Under the pieces are notes generated by a model. That model was not told the origin of the DNA. It worked only from the letters and a program-made list of their open reading frames with translations, and ran no database searches. A DNA stretch of 64,000 nt from Tubulanus polymorphus (taxonomy: Eukaryota; Nemertea; Palaeonemertea; Tubulaniformes; Tubulanidae). Below are positions 57,440 through 64,000 of this stretch, piece by piece. Within the stretch, counting starts at the first letter, position 1, and each line of letters opens with the position of its first letter. The position numbers and the translations under genes are program-made. The stretch spans positions 22,772,650 to 22,836,649 of the forward strand of contig NC_134026.1 in the NCBI RefSeq assembly GCF_964204645.1. The letters run 5' to 3'.

Positions 57440-60400
57440 ATGACGACAGCAACTTCTTACCATTTGAACCCCAAAAATGTTCCGACTAGGAGTTTAGGGG
57501 CTGGGGCAGCGGATTTTGATTTGGACGGCGGTGGAGAAGAGGTCAAAGTTTCAAAAGGTCCATTTGTTGAGGGTCAAATTAAAGTTCTACAAATCATGTA
57601 AGTTTTCAATTGATTTTCAGAAATGATTAGGCCCTGTACAGTGAGAGCAATTCTCAAAATTATGCACCCTATTATTCCTTTTTCATTAATGAAATTGAAT
57701 CAGTATTTTACTTTTTTCAATCCTTATTTGTTTTTCTGTATTATCCGGTAGGCCTATTTACTTTGTTTGTCATGTGCTTGTCACTTAAATGTTTCATAAT
57801 TTGAGGTTTTTTACTTTTTCATAGCGAATGTCCGATGGAAATAATGACTTGTCGTTACCATAAAGATGGTTCGATATTAGCAGTTGGATTCCTCGATGGT
57901 TCTATAAAGGTAGGCTAAAATCACTTTCATATTTCCTTTTCATTTCTGAGCACCTGTGGTTTCATTATCATCATATTTTATGGGACTAGCACATATAAAA
58001 AGTATTTTCCCTGACTGAATAGTGAAGTAAAAATAGACCATTGCTCAATTAGCCTAATACATGAAAGTCTATGAATATCTGGCTATAAATATATGGTTTC
58101 AATCGTGTTAGTGAAAATCGTAGTTTAGTAAATAGAGTAATTTGATTACGCTGTTGTCATACTTGATGTATTGTTCAGGTAGATCGAACAACCTACTAAT
58201 AATTTCACTGACAATTAGTATCATGACAAAGCTTCTAAGTAAATCATTCTTAAGAATGTTTGAAGTTTGCCCCCGTAGTGCAAATTTGTAAATCTAGTCA
58301 ATTCGGTTTTCAAGTGCAAACTCAAATCAAAACCTTGGGAGTTGATTTTAGGTTTTTCTATCAAATTCTATTCTGCTGACGAGACATCACCTTTGATCAA
58401 TGTAAGAGATATGTGCTGTTGCCACGAATACAGGGTAAATCGACGTTTGATTTCTCGGTCTACGGTTCATCGATCGAGATTCTGATGAAAGTTATCACTG
58501 TCTTTAATTTATCGTTAAACGTCGTTGAATATCCGGTTACGAACTTAGCCCCGTCGTCTCATGAACAAGTGCATCGTTTTTCAATTTCCGCACAATGTGA
58601 ATTGGTTTATTTAGCCTTCAATCGAGCGACTATTGCATATTTTATGACGTTCATTAATGAAGGTGATTGATAAGCCTTCCGTTTTCCTTGCCACCATTAT
58701 TAAGATAAGGACCATTTGGCAGTTAGATTTTTAAGAATATAGAATTGCTAGATTGCTCGCACAGTGGTGACGTATGTTAGCAATATATTGAAACTGAATT
58801 TGATCTTGAGTAAGTGTTGCCAGCAATGTTGCTTCTTTTAAAGCATTGTCAATCCATGTATCACCCTGAAGACTAAGCCTAAAATCAATTTATGACCCTA
58901 ACAAAACAGACCGAAATCTTAAAATTGCTTAATAGATGTTGTAATAAATGTTAATGAAAACATGTTTGGCTATGCAATAACATTAGTTTGGCCCACTTGT
59001 AATAGGCCTACAAAAGTTACAATTTAATCATCCGAAATTTCAATTTCAGATATATGATTCAGATAGTGGTAAAGATATTTATCATTTAATTGATGATGAG
59101 GTAAAGAATTCACGCCTGCCTGTAACGTCTATTAGATTTCAACCATTATCTGAAGAACAACCATCGCCGACAAATATTCTTGTTGCTACATGTGAGTTTT
59201 TATTTGTGTGCCAATAGGCTAGGCTAATACTATTTTTTGAAAATGGGTTGCATGAATATAACACTGATAAAATTTCGTGTATGTTTTAGATGCCTCAGGT
59301 CTGGTGAAATTCTGGCATTATTCGTCACAAAAATGTATGTTCACATTAACCGAAAAAAGGCAAACTCTTACTCAGGCGTTCAATCCTGAAGGCGATCGCT
59401 TCATTACTGCTGGTGCTTCCATGGAAATTCCTATTTATGATACGAAAACTAAACAATGTATTCGCATTTGCCAACCAAGGTATGAAACTACTACAGAAGT
59501 AAGCTTTTTTGCTGGCGGTTTTCAAACAAGGTATCGGTTCTGTAAGAAGGGTTTATGTGGAGATATATTTACCATTGTGTGCGTAGGATCTACACTGATT
59601 ACTGATTGAGTAATTTTTCTTTATCGTGTCTCAGATTATTAAGTTGATTTTTCTTCACAGGCCAGATGAATACTGTAATAAAATGTTCATTTATTGTGAT
59701 AGCCACGACATTACTGGCCAGCAAAAAGTCGATTTTGAAATAGCCTTTATTACAAAACAGCCATATTTTGATAAATGATGGCGACGATCAATAAGTGAAA
59801 AACAATACTCAAGCCCTTGAAGGGCTTTGAGGTACCGTATGGAAATTCTTTATAATCTTCTGCAGGAAAAACTTTGAATGATTTCATTTCAATTCATTCA
59901 AACCGTTTATCAAATCTGTCAAATTTTCTGCGTGTGCAATCAGCTGTGGAGTTTACATTACGATTTTTTACATCATTGAATTTCGTATTTATTCAATGTA
60001 TTGAATGCTTCAATGAAAACGGGTGTTTTTTCTGCGATTGAAAATGTCAAGAATGCTGATCAGCAGGTTCCATTCGATATTGAATTAGATTTCGATTCAC
60101 TCGATACACCCCTCCCCCCCCCCCCCCCCCGGACCTGGTAATCTTTATCGTGTGTCTGTGTGTGTGTGCATAGCATTGAATAAACACGATCAGTGAGAAA
60201 ATCTCATTTATTCTTTTCACCGCAATGCAAATTCTTCAAAGGACCAATTCTATCGCAAACATTTATCCAGCCATTTAAGAATAGTGGTTATATCAGTCTG
60301 GCATTATTTGAAATACATAGGAACACTTGTTTGTCTTGTCCTGAGCCTCTTTCAAACAACAGTTACACCTGTCAATGTACTAGTGGATATGTTATTTCTA

Positions 60401-63400
60401 TCATTTAAATGCAGACATTTTAGGATCTTTCATTTAAAAACCATACATTAAAGTAGAATTGGTTGGAATGAGTTTTAAGATATAATAGAGACTGCTTACA
60501 AATAGTGAATTACCCGTATACCTAGTCTAGAATCGGAATATATCTATACCAGTACATTTTGCTGTTTTCCGATGAAATATGAATCATTTTCCTGAAAGTA
60601 ATTGCGTTAGTCATACATGCCGTCCTTCCGTGATTATATTATTTCATAATGGAAATTGAATAGTAGACCTGCTTATTCAAATGCGATGCAGGGGGGAAAG
60701 AAAAATCGAGCTTGTGAGAAGACCCGAGGGCCTTGTTAAGAATGGCCAGACATATCTAACAAACAGGTTTTTTATATGGTAGAACTATCTGATACCAACA
60801 GGTTGGCATTGAATTAAAGAAATCTATCTTTCTATTCAGTTTGATTCAGTACCTGTTACTAGTACTGTTATCAAATGTGATTAAGTACCGCATAACCTGA
60901 TTGAAACACTGATTTCAAAGGTCCGATTCAAAAGGTAAAATCCGTTTTTTTTTTTCAAAAGAACTGTTTATACTCGCGGGTCTATGGCGCCAGTGCATAC
61001 GGAATGATTTCGATTAAATTCAGATGATATTCATTGCGCAAAAGGACATTTATTGAGATCATTGTTTATGATAGCGAAGATAAAAGAAATAAATTTTCCA
61101 AAAAACATTTCATAGAAATTCCTTCTCAATGAAAAATTGTCAGAAAAGCATTTCATAAAATGTGATATCTTTCTTAAAATGTGAGATTTACCTAATTTGT
61201 TGGATGATTTTTACCTGATATTTCAGTGCTGGAGGCTGGTGAGTTAATCGATAAATTATGAAACAATTCATCGATTAAATGAATAATTTTTCATTAACGT
61301 TTGTTGAAAAAGCAATGATATGCAGTTCAAATCATTACTTGTGATTGATAATCATTCTGCACAATTTTTTGTCACAACTTATGCACTGTTTGAAAATTTG
61401 GATTTTATAAGCTATTTTCATTCCCCTAAGGTGATTGAACATTAGACTCAACAAATGGAAAGTGGGTAAAAGTTTTTGAATAGGTCCATGATTGGCTCTA
61501 ATCATGGCTCTATAAACTGGACAGATGCTGGGAATGAGGAGCGTTGGTCTAATTGAGTCACCTTACAGATGGATGCATGGCAATAACTGCATGTTTTTTT
61601 TTCTTACGGATGAACTCTACCAAAAAATACAATCGGTTTTACTCTTGTATTCTCGGTATCGTACATTGTTAGGCTTGAAGTGAATTTTATGAGACAATAT
61701 TATATCTAATAGTGTGACTTGATTAATGCGAGAATCCATTTACTTTCCAATGATCAGATATATTTTCTATGCTTGTCTTGACTCGCAAATTTTTCAGTTC
61801 CTTGCATTATAACCTGAACGTTTATATGAATTTTGACTTCTAAATCAACTTTCAACCTGATTTGGTCTTTTCTATGGAAATTGATTTATTATGCATATTG
61901 TTACTATGCTGTTCATGAAAATGACATGCATGTGAACGAAGATTGATAAATTATTTTCGATACACGGTTGGCCTGGCATTTCTATGCCTTTACTAGTGTT
62001 TAAAATGGTATGGAAATTTGGATATGTAGAATTATTCTATTATATATCGGTTGTCAGATTCATAGTTATTCAGATTTGTTTCTTTTGTTCTATCTCAGCG
62101 ATTCTCGAAACATCATGAACGGTCATCGATCCAGGATATTTGCAGTCCAGTATCATCCAAACATTTCAGGGCTTTTCATATCCGGTGGATGGGATGATAC
62201 CATACAGGTACAGTTATTGAATCGATTATAGGCTGGTACATTTTGTTCTGATGTCTGAGACTTTGTTAAATAGCAGTTGATATATTTATTTATAGTTTTG
62301 GGATGAGAGAGAACAACATTCTATCAGGTAAAATTATTGAACCTAGCTTGTTGAATATTTGATTGACAAAATGATTAACAAAACTTTTTTGTGATTTTTC
62401 CCCAGGAAAATCTCAGGAGTGAATGGACCACATATCTGTGGAGATGCTATGGACATCGATCCTTTTCACGGTCACATACTAACTGGATCCTGGAGAAAGG
62501 ATAACACATTACAGGTATGACCCATGCACAGATTTGTTAATCACTTGTGTTAAGATAGGTTCGTGTTGAATGCGCGACATGCATTGCAAGATCTAAATTG
62601 ATTCACTGTTTTCTATTTCAGATCTGGGATTTTGCTTCCGGAGACAAAGTGAAAGATGTACCACAAGATACCTTACAAAGATGTCAGGTAATTTGATTTG
62701 TGCTCTTATCATACAGTCGTCTAGCTTTCCACAGATAGTTCTTACATATTGTACTGAACATGTATCCGTTGCAACAGTGTTTCATGTCGCACTATGTAGC
62801 GTAGAACTAATGAATATTGACATTTTTCTGATATATTAGCCTTGTCCATATGGTGGTCCCAAAAAAGAAGATATGGTGAGATCAATTGTTCCAAAAATGT
62901 ACACAATACTATGTTGCATGGTTTTATAAATGTCTTCATCTTATGTCTTCTGGTGCTGTTTATAATATGTACTCATATACAAAAGGTGTATTTTCTTCAT
63001 TGTTTACTTCTGTATATCCCCAATTGATGTTTTTCCATTGTGTTTGACCCAAAATGATGGTAATTTTGAAATAATATGGGACCTCATAGTTATCATTTTT
63101 TTTCAGCTCTACTGTGCACAATGGCTTGGCAGAGATATGATTGCTTGTGCGGGTTCTGACAACAACATAGTTCGTATTATTGACAGAGGAACTTTAAATG
63201 TAAGTTATAGCTATGCATGAACTAGTTGAATCTACTAAGGGCCTGCTATGTGTTTATTTTAGCAGTTTATAGGAGTCTGTATGTTTCCACATATACATGT
63301 ACATAGCATCAAATACATGTACAGTATTCTACCAGTATTTTCATTCAATCTATTGATTATCTTCAGACTATTGGTCAGTTGGTTGATTTGCCGCAGGGAG

Positions 63401-63495
63401 TGTACTGTATGGATAATACAAGAGCTAACAACAACCCCAAGGTGGCGTGTGGAAGCAAGAATTCCATATACATCGTTAGACAGGACAAGATTTAA
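57440..63495 (+). CDS. WD40-repeat protein, function unassigned
   Basis: Ten exons (57440-57597, 57825-57909, 59050-59191, 59290-59479, 62099-62207, 62296-62327, 62406-62514, 62622-62687, 63107-63199, 63367-63495) give 370 aa with consistent phases. A Gly/Asp-rich N-terminus (about 50 residues) precedes six to seven WD40 blades. The clearest read FLDGSIKIYD, ASGLVKFWH, ITAGASMEIPIYD, GHRSRIFAVQYHPN...GGWDDTIQFWD and GSWRKDNTLQIWD. A single-domain beta-propeller acts as a protein-interaction platform; no catalytic role or partner can be read. I know similar uncharacterised WD-repeat proteins in invertebrates but no named vertebrate ortholog. One exon is only 32 nt. A possible alternative terminal exon lies at 58434-58670. 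ATG 57440 is preceded in frame by codons back to 57401 without another ATG. Confidence 0.88.
58434..58670 (+). other. Possible alternative terminal exon of the WD40 gene
   Basis: After a CAG acceptor, 78 codons stay open to TGA (58668-58670), in the phase that joins directly to exon 2 of the WD40 gene. The stretch is CpG-rich like exons and unlike the surrounding intron. An AATAAA lies at 58943-58948. Product if used: a short isoform with one partial blade plus a non-WD tail. A nested relic of another gene is equally possible. No family was recognised. Confidence 0.35.
60114..60130 (+). repeat. Poly-C tract (17 C)
   Basis: An uninterrupted C run in the 2.6-kb WD40 intron, followed 25 bp later by a (TG)n stretch. 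The length may be assembly-dependent. Confidence 0.8.
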
Positions 63496-64000
63496 TCTGA
63501 GATATTTCCAACGAAAGTGCTTCATGTCATGGAAGGAATTGATTCTGCTATTATTTCCCAAAAAGAAAACCCTTCTAAGGAATCAATAGCTATGTTGTTT
63601 ACATCCAACCGAAGATGTTTTGAATATATTTTTTTGCATATTTTGCATATAATATGTCGTATAATTTTTAGAAATTATACCTGTGCTTATTTGAAGAGGG
63701 TGTTGTATGATTGAAACTTTGAGGAAAAGCGCGGATGCAAGTAACCAACTGCTGACTAGAGAATTCATTACATTATTTTCTTTACTTCATTGTGTTATTT
63801 ATTAAGCTCCCTAAATAGCAGCAGCATCATAATCCTTTATCAAAATCATAACCAAACCACTATAGAGAAAATACTTGAAAACTTTTGTTGATAAGTTAAA
63901 TTTGCGTTATAAATGTACATATGATAAGTATGGTGATAGATGCATTTTGTAGAGTTGAGTAGCATTTTACAACAATCCATCTGATCATCATTTACAAGGC
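63496..64000 (+). other. Probable 3' UTR of the WD40 gene, running off the window
   Basis: AT-rich with no supported exon and no AATAAA on the plus strand before the window ends. The transcript end is not resolved. Confidence 0.4.

Noticed and set aside
1-64000. CRISPR array, operon structure, phage or bacterial mobile genes
   Set aside because: No regularly spaced direct repeats and no polycistronic prokaryotic layout; all genes are spliced animal genes or an animal single-exon gene.

Overview
The window is nuclear DNA of a multicellular animal. Every confident gene is split into many short exons with GT-AG junctions (one probable GC-AG), introns are AT-rich, and 3' UTRs end in AATAAA. The gene content (CACHD1, a GLI-type GLIS factor, DPH2, RIMOC1, TRMT13, DYNLT5, COA7) is bilaterian. 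The invertebrate-type VWFA/cache paralog, the intron sizes and the abundance of the octamer TAGGCCTA point to a marine invertebrate, perhaps a spiralian. That placement is inference; no species can be named.

Layout. 70-2234 (+) is the 3' half of a VWFA/cache-domain membrane protein, followed head-to-tail by a complete paralog, CACHD1 (4040-18418, +, 25 exons, a 6.6-kb first intron and a 3.1-kb 3' UTR). CACHD1 converges on a GLIS1/3-like zinc-finger gene (23933-29380, -). A 1.48-kb inverted-repeat element (33576-35059) lies between the putative GLIS leader and DPH2 (35335-37805, +). Next come an amino-acid/auxin permease-type transporter (38276-40550, +), RIMOC1 (40850-42705, -), a single-pass MAM + LDLa receptor-like protein (43539-45765, +), an unrecognised single-pass membrane protein with a cytosolic Cys2His2-like motif (46133-47753, -, 5' end unresolved), TRMT13 (48176-50903, +), intronless DYNLT5 (51028-51663, -), COA7 (53966-54847, -) and a WD40 protein (57440-63495, +).

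The genes do not form one pathway. Two cell-surface VWFA/cache proteins sit beside unrelated housekeeping functions: diphthamide synthesis, tRNA 2'-O-methylation, endosomal Rab7 activation, cytochrome oxidase assembly and dynein light chain. From memory, six of the vertebrate orthologs lie on one human chromosome (1p), so the window may preserve a piece of an ancient animal linkage group.

Exon models were built by hand from reading frame, splice consensus and family similarity. For each complete model the exon lengths sum to a multiple of three. No transcript data were available. The most unusual items are: the membrane protein with an intracellular U1/matrin-like finger; a 93-nt stop-free in-frame intron in TRMT13; a GC-AG intron plus 28-nt microexon in TRMT13; a 33-nt in-frame microexon in CACHD1; a palindromic element in DPH2 carrying hammerhead-like cores; and several inverted-repeat elements.
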